This document shows positions 8,557-19,500 of a DNA stretch of 64,000 nucleotides, one piece after another. The notes beneath the pieces were generated by a model. It ran no database searches. It was not told the DNA's origin and saw only the letters and a program-made list of their open reading frames with translations. The position numbers and the translations under genes were made by a program. The DNA is taken from assembly GCF_001039275.2 (NCBI RefSeq), contig NZ_CP030117.1, forward strand, positions 3,348,001 through 3,412,000. Direction: 5' to 3'. Each line of letters starts with the position of its first letter. Position 1 is the first letter of the stretch. This DNA comes from Brevibacillus brevis (GTDB lineage Bacteria; Bacillota; Bacilli; Brevibacillales; Brevibacillaceae).

Positions 8557-9027
8557 TTACGATTGGATACGTGAATATCTAAATGTATGCCAAATTTCAT
8601 TATCATCCTTAATGGTTAGATAGATTTGCCCCGCTCCATAATCCGCCATGGCTACGTATACTTTTCCAGGAGTATACTCGCCTACATATTTCCCATAATA
8701 ATCGCTATCAAACGTTAATCTTCTTCCTGATATTTCAAAGGTTACTGATGTCCCTGTCGCTGCAATACATTTGACATTTACTTTATCTACTGCTGCCTGT
8801 TGATAGGTTTGATCGTTTTGCGTTTGCATTGGGCTTTGCTGTCTAACAACTTCTAAATCCTTTTTTAATGCGTCATTCTTTTTCATACATGCTGACAAGG
8901 CTTCTTGTACTTCCGCCAGACGTCGCTCTAATCTGGCAATGTGTCGCAGTAATTCATAATCGTTGTATGGTCTGCCTTCTCCCGCCGAAATTGGATAATA
9001 ACCCTCATGTGGATACCACCCGTACAT
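8557..9027 (-). CDS. Hypothetical protein with coiled coil and C-terminal beta domain
   Basis: The 156-residue product opens with a Tyr/Gly/Pro-rich head (MYGWYPHEGYYPISAGEGRPY), continues with a charged coiled coil (HIARLERRLAEVQEALSACM and on to about residue 70) and ends in a beta-rich half containing VTFEISGRRLTFDSDYYGKY and GQIYLTIKDD. It has no signal peptide. The Tyr-rich head recalls spore coat or spore-associated proteins of bacilli, but that is only a compositional resemblance. It stands alone with gaps on both sides. Confidence 0.7.
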   Translation of the reverse strand: MYGWYPHEGYYPISAGEGRPYNDYELLRHIARLERRLAEVQEALSACMKKNDALKKDLEVVRQQSPMQTQNDQTYQQAAVDKVNVKCIAATGTSVTFEISGRRLTFDSDYYGKYVGEYTPGKVYVAMADYGAGQIYLTIKDDNEIWHTFRYSRIQS

Positions 9028-9135
9028 AAATTCCCTCCTCCATTGGCTTTGCTACACTTTACGTTATGAATTTTCCGCCTATTCGTTCGCCTATTTTACC
9101 AAAAATTGGTTTAGGTTAGACCTTTCTGTGCTGAT

Positions 9136-9747
9136 TTATCGCTTATCAAATTCCACTCCGTATTTATTGAAGATGGCCGTGTATTTATTCTCGAATATGG
9201 TCCATCGCTTTTCTGTTCCGTACTTTTCCTGCAAAGCCTTCCAATAATGTTTAGCCGCTACTACATCATTGGACTGTAAGAGCAAATGAAAGCTCTCTTC
9301 GCTCAGATGTAAAAATGGACCAGTGGTGTAATAATCAACAATAGATCTGGCGCTGGTCATCGTTTCATAGAAATGAATAACCTCTTCTAAACCATTTAGC
9401 AGCGTTTTTCTTACATCTTCCATATTCGTATCACGAGTGATGGTAAATCGATCTGGAACAGACTCAACGATTTCCCCAATTCTTGCTCTGAAGTGACACT
9501 CCGCTTCTTGAGGTGCTGTTAGAATCTCTCTCGATTGTATTTGTGCCAACTCCGCTGCATAAATTCCGCAATTCACATAAAACATTACATGATCCGCTGA
9601 ATTGCCAGCAGATTTTTGAAAGTTGAACATGTAGATGAGGTTGTTTTCTGTTCTCTTAGTGAAATTCAAACTCTTCTTTCCGAAGCCGTGATTGGAAAGG
9701 AACGGCTTTACGTCCTGTTTAATCATATTGGTAAAGAGCTGCTGCAA
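9136..9747 (-). CDS. DUF4304-like hypothetical protein
   Basis: A 203-residue soluble protein. The beginning, FTNMIKQDVKPFLSNHGF, then KKSLNFTKRTENNLIYMFNF and later FYVNCGIYA, matches the general pattern of DUF4304 proteins (a short helix, LKxxGFKKKGxxFxR, then hydrophobic strands). The C-terminal half is helical. Function is unknown; relatives are often found near toxin/immunity or stress loci. It is monocistronic. Confidence 0.65.
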   Translation of the reverse strand: MQQLFTNMIKQDVKPFLSNHGFGKKSLNFTKRTENNLIYMFNFQKSAGNSADHVMFYVNCGIYAAELAQIQSREILTAPQEAECHFRARIGEIVESVPDRFTITRDTNMEDVRKTLLNGLEEVIHFYETMTSARSIVDYYTTGPFLHLSEESFHLLLQSNDVVAAKHYWKALQEKYGTEKRWTIFENKYTAIFNKYGVEFDKR

Positions 9748-9802
9748 CCTGATCCCTCCTAGTCGTTTATGTTAGATTTTCATTTCAAATATGTGTCAAA
9801 AA

Positions 9803-10261
9803 TCACGAGCGCTTACGCCAAGACCAAGCGAGGTCGAGCAGGGCAGCAACGACAGCTCCCGCCGTGTACCGTACAAGGTCCGCCGTCAAAAAGCCTTTTC
9901 CTAATACCAAGGCCCCAAGAGTTGTCTCCCGGAGATGATTGATCCAATCGGCCTGATACAATTGGCTAGCCTCGATCGCAAAGCAGAACGCGAAGCTGCA
10001 CCACAAAGAAAAAGAAATCTTTTTATGAGCATAACAAGTGCGAAAACCATAGTAGATCATGCACGCCCATAATGCATCGCCAAAATGCTCCGCTACAAAG
10101 ACAGGCAACACATCGGCGTATGTTCTGGACCCTAAGCCCAAAGCCATGACAACAAAAACGGCTACGAAATAGGCGGCCCTGTCTCTCCATCGACACGCCG
10201 AGCGCTCGTTGCGTATGCGCATAGGTATCGTCCGGTAGTACTTCCATTCGGCTTTGTGCAT
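9803..10261 (-). CDS. DUF2809 family membrane protein
   Basis: The product has up to 152 residues with four hydrophobic segments; the run FVVMALGLGSRTYADVLPVF followed by GDALWACMIYYGFR, and later CFAIEASQLYQADWINHLR with GALVLGKGF, is the usual DUF2809 arrangement. The function of this small membrane family is unknown. The start could be the ATG at 10261 or the internal MRIRNERS at 10222; no ribosome site clearly decides. Confidence 0.75.
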   Translation of the reverse strand: MHKAEWKYYRTIPMRIRNERSACRWRDRAAYFVAVFVVMALGLGSRTYADVLPVFVAEHFGDALWACMIYYGFRTCYAHKKISFSLWCSFAFCFAIEASQLYQADWINHLRETTLGALVLGKGFLTADLVRYTAGAVVAALLDLAWSWRKRS

Positions 10262-10407
10262 ACACCATCAATCTTCCCTGTGTTTAGTCTAAATCTAATC
10301 TATTTTTCACAGTCTATCACTTTATTTTTGAGTCTAAAACATTATTTTCAGTGAACAACTAGATTGAGACACTTTGCGTTGTAAAGCTAGGAATAGAGAA
10401 ACATATA

Positions 10408-10454
10408 AAAACAGATCACTGAATAGTATCGATGCCTATCAAGTGATCTGTTTT
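10408..10454. terminator. Bidirectional terminator-like hairpin
   Basis: The arms AAAACAGATCACT and AGTGATCTGTTTT pair perfectly over a 21-base loop and both ends are A/T tracts. It lies in the gap between the NRPS operon end and the upstream side of the DUF2809 gene and would stop read-through from the long NRPS transcript. Confidence 0.65.
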
Positions 10455-10789
10455 ATGATGTTGAGCTATTTCCGCCAAAAAGTTGAACAGCCTGGCTTCT
10501 CCAAAATATGAAATTCGATTATTTTCTCAAGTAATGAGAAATTAACCCGACTATCCAAATACACGAGGTTGCCAGTTATCAATACTCGCTCAATATTCTT
10601 CAAAAGATTCCTTGTTGCTCCCTTCTAAGATAACTATGTCATTCAGTCGAGTCCGTAAGCATTTACCGGCATCATAATTTATTCCTTCAGTATCAAAGGA
10701 CTGTTCATATCAACACCCTTTGTCATGAGGCAATGCCTCCCGACTGTTTCATAATCCCATTCTTCTGGCGTTGTTCCCGTATGGATATC
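10455..10789. other. Non-coding gap downstream of the NRPS operon
   Basis: No supported gene. A 39-codon frame on the minus strand (YEQSFDTEGINYDAGKC and on) lacks a start codon and ribosome site and is not called. I see no repeat or mobile-element end here. Confidence 0.4.
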
Positions 10790-10821
10790 GGGGTAGCGCA
10801 AGCCTACACGCGCGCTACCCC
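10790..10821 (-). terminator. Stable hairpin directly after the NRPS stop codon
   Basis: The arms GGGGTAGCGC and GCGCTACCCC form a GC-rich 10-bp stem 13 bases after the end of the NRPS gene. It has no T tract on the minus strand, so it may protect the mRNA 3' end or be a weak terminator, with the hairpin at 10408-10454 acting as the true stop. Confidence 0.45.
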
Positions 10822-10833
10822 ATTTTGAATCCC

Positions 10834-13800
10834 TTACTTCAAAATATTGTTGATCAGCGTAGCGTTTTGCTCAACAAAACCTGTATCGAGCATTTTTTCA
10901 TGATCACCATATCCGTCAAACGCTGCATATGTGCCTGTTGTGGATGAACCCCACAGATTGATATCGCCCCGTACATACTCATGCGTGCTTTGAGTGGACG
11001 GTGACTTGATCATATACAGATTGGCAGCCACCTGTCCCTCATTTTTAAGATTGTCGAGATACGAGTAGTAGCTTTCGATTTTCTTCCCAACCTGTTCCTT
11101 GAAGTACTCACCTTCCCCTTGCAACTGCGGGTAGGATTGGAGCATGTATTCAACCGTTTCCTGTGCATATTTGTGGCTTTCTTCTGGCGTGAGTCGCTCA
11201 TCATTTATCTCCTGAATATAGAACGAGTCTAGCAATATCAAATCCGCCACGCGTTCTCCTTGTTTCTCCAGAAGCTTTGTGATTTCAAAAGCCAGATTGC
11301 CCCCCGCTGAAATACCAAGGAATGTATACGGTCCTTGAGGTTGAATTTGTTTGATCAGACTAAGATAGGCTTCCATCCGATTCTCTGATTCGATGAAATT
11401 AAAACTATAGAACGAATAGTTATCCAATATTTCCGCCAGTCGATGATAGACTACGCCCAGTGCCACCACAGGCGGGAAGCAGAAGATGATCTTCTCCCCG
11501 TGAGCTGAGGTAGAAAGCAGCATCCGTTCTGTGGAATAATCTGGCTCGGATGTATTCTGATTCGCAATGAATTGAGCAATCTCACGAATGGTAGGAGTTT
11601 GGAAGACTTGATGAATCGGCATCTGGAAGAAAAGCTCACGCGATAGTCGGGCAGCGAATTTAATAATACTCATGGAATCGGCTCCTAGCGTAAAGAGGTG
11701 GTCGTTTACGCCAATTTGTTCAATTCCCAGTAAATCGCTCCAGATCGTGGCAAGCTGTTTTTCCAGCTCACTCTCTGGTTCGATGTAGACAGTTGTAATC
11801 CAGGATTCTACGTCTGGTCTTGGCATTGCTTTGCGGTTTATCTTTCCATTTGGTGAAAGCGGCATTACATCTAATTGCATAAAATGCAGCGGCACCATGT
11901 AGCTGGGTAGAACCTCACCAAGCTTTGTCTTGATCTGCACGACATCGATTGATTGCTCGGAAACGATGTAGCCGCAAAGATATTTCTTCCCTTTGCTGTC
12001 TACTTGGTCCAGTACAACGGCTTCCTTTACCGGAGGAAGCTGGAATAGCTGGTTCTCAATTTCCCCAAGCTCTACCCGATAGCCGCGAATCTTCACCTGT
12101 GCATCTTTTCTTCCTAGAAACTCAATGAAACCTTCTGCATGCAAAATCCCATAATCCCCAGTCCGATAGAGTCTGCCCAACTGCGGATGCAGTATAAAAG
12201 CTTCCTCAGTCTTCACCTTATCCTGCAAGTATTCCTTCGCGAGACCGATGCCTCCAATATAAAGTTCGCCCTGTACCCCGAGCGGACAATAGCCGAGCTG
12301 CTCGTTCAGTACGTAAAACTTTTGGTTTGCAAGCGGCATGCCATAAGGGATAGAGGTGTTGGTTTTCGCCAGTGCGTCTACTGGATAATAGATGGACCAG
12401 ATTGACGCTTCTGTAGCTCCACCCAGACTGATTACATCCGCATCGAGGAAATGCTTGTTGATTTTTTCTGGCAGTTTCACAGAAATCCAGTCACCGCTTA
12501 ACAGGGCGAGCCGCAACGAACTGTTTTTTCTGTGCGGAGTCGAGCTGGTGTGCTGTTTTTTCAACTCCTGTTCCTCATCATTACTGCCAAGAATCTCTTC
12601 CATCAACAAATCCATGATCGCAGGTACCGAGTTCCAGATGGTAATACTCTTCTCCTCTACCGTACGGCGTACCTCAGCCAAATCGCGTTGATCTGCTACC
12701 ATGACTAGCGTCGCTCCGGCTGCTAGGGCTCCAAAAATATCGTAGACGGACAGGTCGAAGCACATGGAGGAGAGTCCGATGATTCGATCATTCTCATTGA
12801 CGGTAAACTTGCGATTGATGTCTTGGATCGTATTGGCTGCGGCACCATGGGTAATGACCACCCCTTTTGGCCTGCCCGTACTTCCCGAGGTATAGATCAC
12901 ATAGGCCACATCATCCGGACTGTGATTTTCTTCTAGTTCTTTTGTGCAATACGCTGCTATTCCTTCTTTCTCGTACAACTCAGGGAGAAGCATCCCCCTG
13001 CATTGGCTGTGAATCCCCCTGCATTGGCTGTGATCGAGAATATAGTTTACCCTCTCTTCCGGATACTCCGGATCAATTGGCACATAGGCGGCCCCTGCTT
13101 TTACAATCCCCAGCAGATTAACAATTGTCTCAATTTTGCGGTTAGCCAGTAAAGCAACCCGATCATTTCGCGAAATCCCTTGCTCATGTAAATAATGGGC
13201 TACCTGATTGGAACGCTCATTCAGTTCCCTGTAGCTGATGGCTTGATCTTGGAAAATAACGGCTATTGCTTCGGGTACGCGCATCGCTTGCTCAACAAAC
13301 AGGGCGTGGAGCGTCGTGTAGGGAATCGCTTCATCCGTGTCATTATAGGCAGCAATGAATCGCTGATCTTCCGCCTTTCCACTAAGCGCATAGAAGTCTT
13401 CCCCTTCCAAGACCCGATCAAGCAGGACAAAGTACTCTGCAAACATGGCGGAGATCATGCTGTCCTCAAAAAGCTCCTCCACGTAATCCCACGCAATGGT
13501 TAGGCCCCCATCTGCCTCTAGCACCTGATAATCAATGAAGACCTGAGAGGTTTGGGATACGGCCATTTTTAGCTCTCCCATCTGCTCTTGTTCGGGTTGT
13601 CCGGCATAACCTGTATCAAGCAGCATGCTGGTAAAGACGATCGGCATGACAGCCCGGTTCCCTTCCAGTCCATGATACCTGGCGAGATCGCGAATGAATT
13701 GGATACCATCGTAGTGTCTTCTCTCCAGCGCTTCCATCAACACATCCTGCACAGCCTTGGCCTGCTCCCAGAAGGAGGCTCCCCGAGAAAGCGACAAATC

Positions 13801-15936
13801 CAGCAGCATGACAGAGGTAAAATCTCCAATTAAGTGCATCACATCTTCATGGAACGGATATCGATTGAAAATGGTGCAGTTCAAAGCAAGGTGGGACTGG
13901 TTGCTCCAAAATGCCAACACCTTGGCGAATGCTGTGCACAGTACTGTAGTTGGTGTGATCGAATGCTCTCGCGCTTTGCGCTTCAATTGTTCGTATTTTT
14001 CTTTTTGCACTTGCATCGTTACCCGTTTGAAACGTGGGCTTATGATCAGCTCAGGACTTGTTCTCATCGGAAGGGCCGGAGCGCTTGGAAAATCTTCTAG
14101 TTTGTTAAGCCAATACTGCTTATCGTCCTGATAGGTAGGAGACTCTTTGAACGCCTGATAGGCGAGCATATAATCTCGGAATGTAATCCCGATGTCCGGT
14201 AGTTGTCGTTCTGGATGGTGGTACAGTTCAAGCAATTCTCTATGAATGAATTGGAAGCTAGCTCCATCGGTGATTAGCATGTCATACCCGATAAACAGAT
14301 AATGGGTATCGGCCGAGAGCTTATATGCCTTATATTCAAAAAGCGGCCACTGGTCAGTCGGGAAGATATAATGAGACATTCGTTCCCGCTCTGTCTCAAT
14401 CCATTGTTGCTGTGCGTCCTTGTCCAGATGTGTCAAATCCGTAATTGAGATCTGATATGCTGGCACATCACGCAGGATCTGTTGTTCGCCACTCGGTAAA
14501 ATAACGGCGCGCAGCATTGGATGGCGAGCAATGACTTTCTGTAAAGCTTGTGTGAATCTCTGCATATCCAATTTGGTTTCCATCTCCAGATAGACGTGGG
14601 TCGAGACTCCTCCCATTTCAAAATGATCGTGTCTTCCCATGAGGTAGGCCATCTGTACATCTGTGAGCGGGAATGGTTCATACAAGCCTGCAGTATCTGC
14701 CGTTATCTCGGGATAATGAATGGTGCTCGTCGAAGCGGACTCCGTCAGTAGCCGAGTCAACTTGGAAATCGTCTGGTGACTCAAGAAGTCGCGCAGATTG
14801 ATCTCTAACCCCATCTCTTTGCTGATTCGTGTCCGGATTTGGACCATAAGGATGGAGTTGCCACCCAGCTCAAAGAAGTGATCCTCTACGCCGACACGCT
14901 CAAGCCCTAATACCTCGGCCCAAATCTGGGACAGTTTTTCTTCATAAGCGTTGCTTGGTGCGACATACCTTGATTCTATCTCTTGTTTCGTATCTGGCTG
15001 TGGCAACGCCTTGCGATCCACTTTCCCATTGGGTGTCAGTGGGATTACATCCAGCTCAATGAAGTACGCTGGCACCATGTATTCTGGCAGTTCGCGCAAG
15101 AGATAGATGCGCAACTCCTCTGCTGTCACTTCTTCCTCTTCACCGCTGTAATAGGCACACAAGTATTTCTTGCCACGATGGTCTGTCTGATCGACTACGA
15201 CAGCTTGACGGACGAAATCATGGGCCAAGAGCCTTCCCTCGATCTCTCCCAACTCGATGCGATAGCCGCGGATTTTGACCTGATGATCTTTTCGTCCCAA
15301 AAACTCGATGAAGCCCTCGGGATGGAACGCCCCATAGTCGCCAGTCCGATAGAGTCTGCCCAATTCAGGATGGAAAATGAAGGCTGCGCTTGTCTTCTCC
15401 TCATCATGCAGATATTCCTTGGCAAGACCAATACCCCCGATGTAAAGTTCTCCTTGCACACCGATAGGACAATGCTGCAATTGCTGATTTAACACATAGA
15501 ACTGCTGATTGGCGAGCGGTATCCCATAGGGAATGGAGCGCATACCTGCTGGCAGGGCTTCCGGGATCGGGTAATAAATCGACCAGATGGAGGCCTCGGT
15601 TGCTCCTCCCAAGCTGATGACCTGCGCTTGAGTAAAGTGGCGCTTGATTTTCTGCGGAAGATGCAGAGCGATCCAGTCTCCGCTGAGCAGTACCACCTTC
15701 ACTTGTTCCTGGACAAAGGAGGAGTCGACATTATCCAGCAGCATCTCCATGATCGCAGGTACGGAGTTCCAGATCGTAATCCCGTGTTCTTCTATCGCCT
15801 GACGCACCTCCAATACGTCACGCTGATCTTGAATCATGACCAAAGCCGCCCCTGCTCCCAGCGCTCCAAAGATGTCATAGACAGATAAATCGAAGCACAT
15901 GGAGGACAGGCCAATAATCCGATCCGTCTCATTCAC
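10834..15936 (-). CDS. NRPS, C-terminal part: A4(Cys)-T4 / Cy5-A5(Cys)-T5-TE (3' part of the giant synthetase)
   Basis: The frame opens inside an adenylation domain ([13 protein letters not shown]), which is not a natural protein start; it is the continuation of the synthetase encoded up to 28618. Order: rest of A4 (1-330); T4 with GGNS near 359; heterocyclization domain Cy5 starting [15 protein letters not shown] with DMLITDGAS near 552; A5 from about 869 with [14 protein letters not shown] near 1014; T5 with the variant GADS near 1419; type I thioesterase with GISAGG nucleophile motif near 1540. Both A domains show [22 protein letters not shown] and GGATEASIW, giving the code DLYNLSLIWK, the cysteine code of BacA module 2. 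Cy domains condense and cyclise Cys to thiazoline. A5 carries an extra loop of about 20 residues and a 21-bp tandem duplication. Confidence 0.93.
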   Translation of the reverse strand: MNETDRIIGLSSMCFDLSVYDIFGALGAGAALVMIQDQRDVLEVRQAIEEHGITIWNSVPAIMEMLLDNVDSSFVQEQVKVVLLSGDWIALHLPQKIKRHFTQAQVISLGGATEASIWSIYYPIPEALPAGMRSIPYGIPLANQQFYVLNQQLQHCPIGVQGELYIGGIGLAKEYLHDEEKTSAAFIFHPELGRLYRTGDYGAFHPEGFIEFLGRKDHQVKIRGYRIELGEIEGRLLAHDFVRQAVVVDQTDHRGKKYLCAYYSGEEEEVTAEELRIYLLRELPEYMVPAYFIELDVIPLTPNGKVDRKALPQPDTKQEIESRYVAPSNAYEEKLSQIWAEVLGLERVGVEDHFFELGGNSILMVQIRTRISKEMGLEINLRDFLSHQTISKLTRLLTESASTSTIHYPEITADTAGLYEPFPLTDVQMAYLMGRHDHFEMGGVSTHVYLEMETKLDMQRFTQALQKVIARHPMLRAVILPSGEQQILRDVPAYQISITDLTHLDKDAQQQWIETERERMSHYIFPTDQWPLFEYKAYKLSADTHYLFIGYDMLITDGASFQFIHRELLELYHHPERQLPDIGITFRDYMLAYQAFKESPTYQDDKQYWLNKLEDFPSAPALPMRTSPELIISPRFKRVTMQVQKEKYEQLKRKAREHSITPTTVLCTAFAKVLAFWSNQSHLALNCTIFNRYPFHEDVMHLIGDFTSVMLLDLSLSRGASFWEQAKAVQDVLMEALERRHYDGIQFIRDLARYHGLEGNRAVMPIVFTSMLLDTGYAGQPEQEQMGELKMAVSQTSQVFIDYQVLEADGGLTIAWDYVEELFEDSMISAMFAEYFVLLDRVLEGEDFYALSGKAEDQRFIAAYNDTDEAIPYTTLHALFVEQAMRVPEAIAVIFQDQAISYRELNERSNQVAHYLHEQGISRNDRVALLANRKIETIVNLLGIVKAGAAYVPIDPEYPEERVNYILDHSQCRGIHSQCRGMLLPELYEKEGIAAYCTKELEENHSPDDVAYVIYTSGSTGRPKGVVITHGAAANTIQDINRKFTVNENDRIIGLSSMCFDLSVYDIFGALAAGATLVMVADQRDLAEVRRTVEEKSITIWNSVPAIMDLLMEEILGSNDEEQELKKQHTSSTPHRKNSSLRLALLSGDWISVKLPEKINKHFLDADVISLGGATEASIWSIYYPVDALAKTNTSIPYGMPLANQKFYVLNEQLGYCPLGVQGELYIGGIGLAKEYLQDKVKTEEAFILHPQLGRLYRTGDYGILHAEGFIEFLGRKDAQVKIRGYRVELGEIENQLFQLPPVKEAVVLDQVDSKGKKYLCGYIVSEQSIDVVQIKTKLGEVLPSYMVPLHFMQLDVMPLSPNGKINRKAMPRPDVESWITTVYIEPESELEKQLATIWSDLLGIEQIGVNDHLFTLGADSMSIIKFAARLSRELFFQMPIHQVFQTPTIREIAQFIANQNTSEPDYSTERMLLSTSAHGEKIIFCFPPVVALGVVYHRLAEILDNYSFYSFNFIESENRMEAYLSLIKQIQPQGPYTFLGISAGGNLAFEITKLLEKQGERVADLILLDSFYIQEINDERLTPEESHKYAQETVEYMLQSYPQLQGEGEYFKEQVGKKIESYYSYLDNLKNEGQVAANLYMIKSPSTQSTHEYVRGDINLWGSSTTGTYAAFDGYGDHEKMLDTGFVEQNATLINNILK
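12992..13033. repeat. 21-bp perfect tandem duplication inside A5
   Basis: The unit ATCCCCCTGCATTGGCTGTGA is present twice head to tail. It is in frame and duplicates seven residues, giving [13 protein letters not shown]. The sister A domains have a single copy-length loop at this place. It lies in a surface region before the TSGSTG core, so activity may be kept. Confidence 0.9.
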
Positions 15937-16597
15937 TCGTATTTTCGGTTGATGTCCTGAATGGTATTGGCGCAGGCTCCATGGGTAATAACCACTCCTT
16001 TTGGTCTGCCCGTACTGCCAGACGTATAGATGACATACGCCACATCGTCAGGATTGTGGTTATCCTTCAGTTCCATCTGTTGCATAGCTGGCCAAAACCT
16101 TCCCGTTCGTACAGTCAGGCTGCAACAACAGGTTGCAATCGCTTGTTTTCCAGGAGATAGCTTCTGCGCTCTTCTGGATACGCAGGATCAACGGGAACAT
16201 ATGCCGCTCCTGCCTTGAGGACACCCAAACAGATTTCACAATGGTTCCAACCTGACGGCTCGCTAGGACCGCTACTCGATCCTCTCGCCCTACTCCCTGT
16301 GCCTGCAAATAACGGGCTACTTGATTGGAACGCTTATCAAGCTCACGATATGTGAGTTGCTGCTCTTGCAGAATTACAGCCGCCTGGCATCGCGGTACCC
16401 GCTGTGCCTTGTTCGGCAAACAAGGCAATGCAGGTTCGTGTAATGGGGATTCTTCGGCTGTCTGGTTTCATAGCTGTGAATGCTCTCTTGCTCCGATGGA
16501 CGCATGTTTAAAAAATTAAATTTCTTGCTGGTCCTTCGATACTTCTGCCGCCAATAAGTGGCCTGTATAGTGCGCAAAACATGGTGGAGATGATCGC
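15937..16597 (-). pseudogene. Frame-scrambled patch in A4 of the giant NRPS (probable sequence error)
   Basis: This patch aligns from end to end with the intact copy in A3 (about 19070-19710) but carries about 24 inserted and 2 deleted single bases, net +22. Examples: GCCAAACC is GCCAAAACC, ACCCAACAG is ACCCAAACAG, GTACAGGTC is GTACAGTC. The same +22 follows independently from repeat spacing: matching points in A2/A3 are 3111 bp apart, those in A3/A4 3133 bp. Pieces of the A domain (LTYRELDKRSNQVARYLQAQG) are still readable in shifting frames. Indels become denser toward 16.6 kb. The flanks are near identical and intact, so poor consensus at a repeat is likelier than gene decay. Confidence 0.85.
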
Positions 16598-19500
16598 AGG
16601 CTCAAACAACTGATCGACATAGTCCCACACAAGGCGTAGGGAACCATTGTCTTCAAATACTTGATGGTCGAGATAAACCTGCGAGGTTTGGCCTGCACCC
16701 ATCTGGAATTCCCCTAGTTCATTCCAGCTTGCATCCCCGGATTCCTTGTTTCCAAGCAGAATACTGGTAAAGACGATCGGCATGACGGAGCGGGTCCCAT
16801 ACTGGTGATATTTCGACAACTCCCGGATCATCTCGATTCCATCGTAATGGCGATGCTCCAATGCCTCGAGCAAACGTTCCTGAATCGCAACCGCCTTCTC
16901 CCAGAAAGTGAGCTGTGCCCGCAAGTCGATCTCCAACAGGATCACGGAGGTAAAGTCACCGATCAGGCTATTTACATCCTCATGAAATGGTAACCGGTTA
17001 AAGACAGTGAGATTGATCGCAAAATGAGACTGGTTACTCCAATACCCGAGAACTTGCGCATAAGCCGCACACAGAACAGCAGACGGTGTTACATTATGCT
17101 CATTCGCCTTGCGTTTCAATTGCTCCCAGTCTGCTCTGGCAAAAGCCTGCTCAAATCGCTTGAAGTGTGGCGAATCAATGCTGCTTGGTTCCTGCTTCAT
17201 CGGCAGTATCGGTGCCAGAGGGAACGTCGATAGCTGATCCAGCCAATAGGCTTTATCTCTTTCATACGTGTTCGTCTTTTTAAATGCTTCCACAGCCAAA
17301 ATGTAGTCGCGATAGGTGCTATCCAATATCGGCGCCTGCCAGTCAGGCTGTTGATAAAATTTCATCAGCAGCTTGCCCATTAGTTGGGAACTCGCACCAT
17401 CAGCGATCAGCATATCGTAGCTGATAAACAGATAGTGGGTATCGGCTGACAACTTGAACGCTTTATATTCAAAGAGTGGCCACTGGTCGGTTACAAATAC
17501 ATAGTGTGACATGCGCTCGCGTTCTTGCAAAATCCACTGCTGTTGCGCATCAGCATCCAGATGCGTCAAATCGAGGATCTCTATTTGATAGGCTGGTACT
17601 TGCTGTAGAATTTTTTGTTCGCCCGTTGGCAAGATAATCGCACGCATCATCGGCTGGTAAGCAATGACTTTATTCAATGCTTCATTTAGCGCATGCATAT
17701 CTGCTTGTGTTTCCAGCTCCGCATAACCATGGGTTGCGACTCCGCCCATTTCAAAATGATCTTCCCTTCCCATGAGATAAGCCATTTGCACATCTGTGAG
17801 CGGAAATGGCTCATGCATGTTAACGGGATCTGGTGTGAGAACCGGATAAACGACCGCTCGGGTCACATCTCCACTATTAAGCAAATGAGCCAGTTTGGAA
17901 ATCGTCTGGTGACTCAAGAAGTCGCGCAGATTGACATCGACCCCCAGCTCTTTGCTGATACGTGTCCGGATTTGGACCATTAGGACGGAGTTGCCACCCA
18001 GCTCAAAGAAATGATCCTCTACGCCGACACGCTCAAGCCCTAACACTTCGGCCCAAATCTGGGACAGCTTTTCTTCATAGGCGTTGCTTGGTGCGACATA
18101 CCTTGATTCTATCTCTTGTTTCGTATCTGGCTGTGGCAACGCCTTGCGATCCACTTTCCCATTGGGTGTCAGTGGGATTACATCCAGCTCGATGAAGTAC
18201 GTTGGCACCATGTATTCTGGCAGTTCGCGCAAGAGATAGATGCGCAGCTCCTCCGCTGTCACTTCTTCCTCTTCCCTGCTGTAATAGGCACACAAATATT
18301 TCTTGCCGCGATGATCTGTCTGATCGACTACGACAGCTTGACGGACGAAATCATGGGCCAAGAGTCTTCCCTCAATCTCTCCCAACTCGATGCGATAGCC
18401 ACGGATTTTGACCTGATGATCTTTTCGTCCCAAAAACTCTATGAAGCCTTCGGGATGGAACACCCCATAGTCGCCAGTCCGATAGAGTCTGCCCAGTTCA
18501 GGATGGAAGATGAAGGCTGCGCCTGTCTTCTCCTCATCATGCAGATATTCCTTGGCAAGACCAATACCCCCGATGTAGAGTTCCCCTTGCACGCCGATAG
18601 GACAATGCTGCAATTGTTGATTAAGCACATAGAACTGCTGATTGGCGAGCGGTATCCCATAGGGAATGGAGCGCATACCTGCTGGCAAGGTTTCCGGGAT
18701 CGGGTAATAAATCGACCAGATGGAAGCCTCGGTTGCTCCTCCCAAGCTGATGACCTGCGCTTGAGTAAAGTGCCGCTTGATCTTCTGCGGAAGATGCAGA
18801 GCGATCCAGTCTCCGCTGAGCAGTACCACCTTCACTTGTTCCTGCAAAAAGGAAGACTCTATATTATCCAGCAGCATCTCCATGATCGCAGGTACGGAGT
18901 TCCAGATCGTAATCCCGTGTTCTTCTATCGCCTGACGCACCTCCAATACGTCACGCTGATCTTGAATCATGACCAAAGCCGCCCCTGCTCCCAGCGCTCC
19001 AAAGATGTCATAGACAGATAAATCGAAGCACATGGAGGACAGGCCAATAATCCGATCCGTCTCATTCACCTCGTATTTTCGGTTGATGTCCTGAATGGTA
19101 TTGGCGCAGGCTCCATGGGTAATAACCACTCCTTTTGGTCTGCCCGTACTGCCAGACGTATAGATGACATACGCCACATCGTCAGGATTGTGGTTATCCT
19201 TCAGTTCATCTGTTGCATAGCTGGCCAAACCTTCCCGTTCGTACAGGTCAGGCTGCAACAACAGGTTGCAATCGCTGTTTTCCAGGAGATAGCTTCTGCG
19301 CTCTTCTGGATACGCAGGATCAACGGGAACATATGCCGCTCCTGCCTTGAGGACACCCAACAGATTCACAATGGTTCCAACCTGACGGCTCGCTAGGACC
19401 GCTACTCGATCCTGTCGCCCTACTCCCTGTGCCTGCAAATAACGGGCTACTTGATTGGAACGCTCATCAAGTTCACGATATGTGAGGTGCTGCTGTTGGC

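Noticed and set aside
10455-10789. Small gene with the frame YEQSFDTEGINYDAGKC
   Set aside because: No start codon, no ribosome site and only 39 codons; no recognisable family.
10790-10821. Classical Rho-independent terminator of the NRPS gene
   Set aside because: The stem is strong but lacks a T tract on the minus strand, so it is recorded only as a hairpin with the stop probably further on.
10834-15936. A separate NRPS protein starting at MNETDRIIG
   Set aside because: The start lies in the middle of an adenylation domain, has no ribosome site, and a one-base deletion in CATTCACCTCG just before it explains the break.
18116-19021. Plus-strand open frame of 301 codons in the NRPS region, with near copies at 14983 and 21170
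   Set aside because: Antisense shadow of the repeated Cys adenylation domains; it recurs only because the modules are duplicated.
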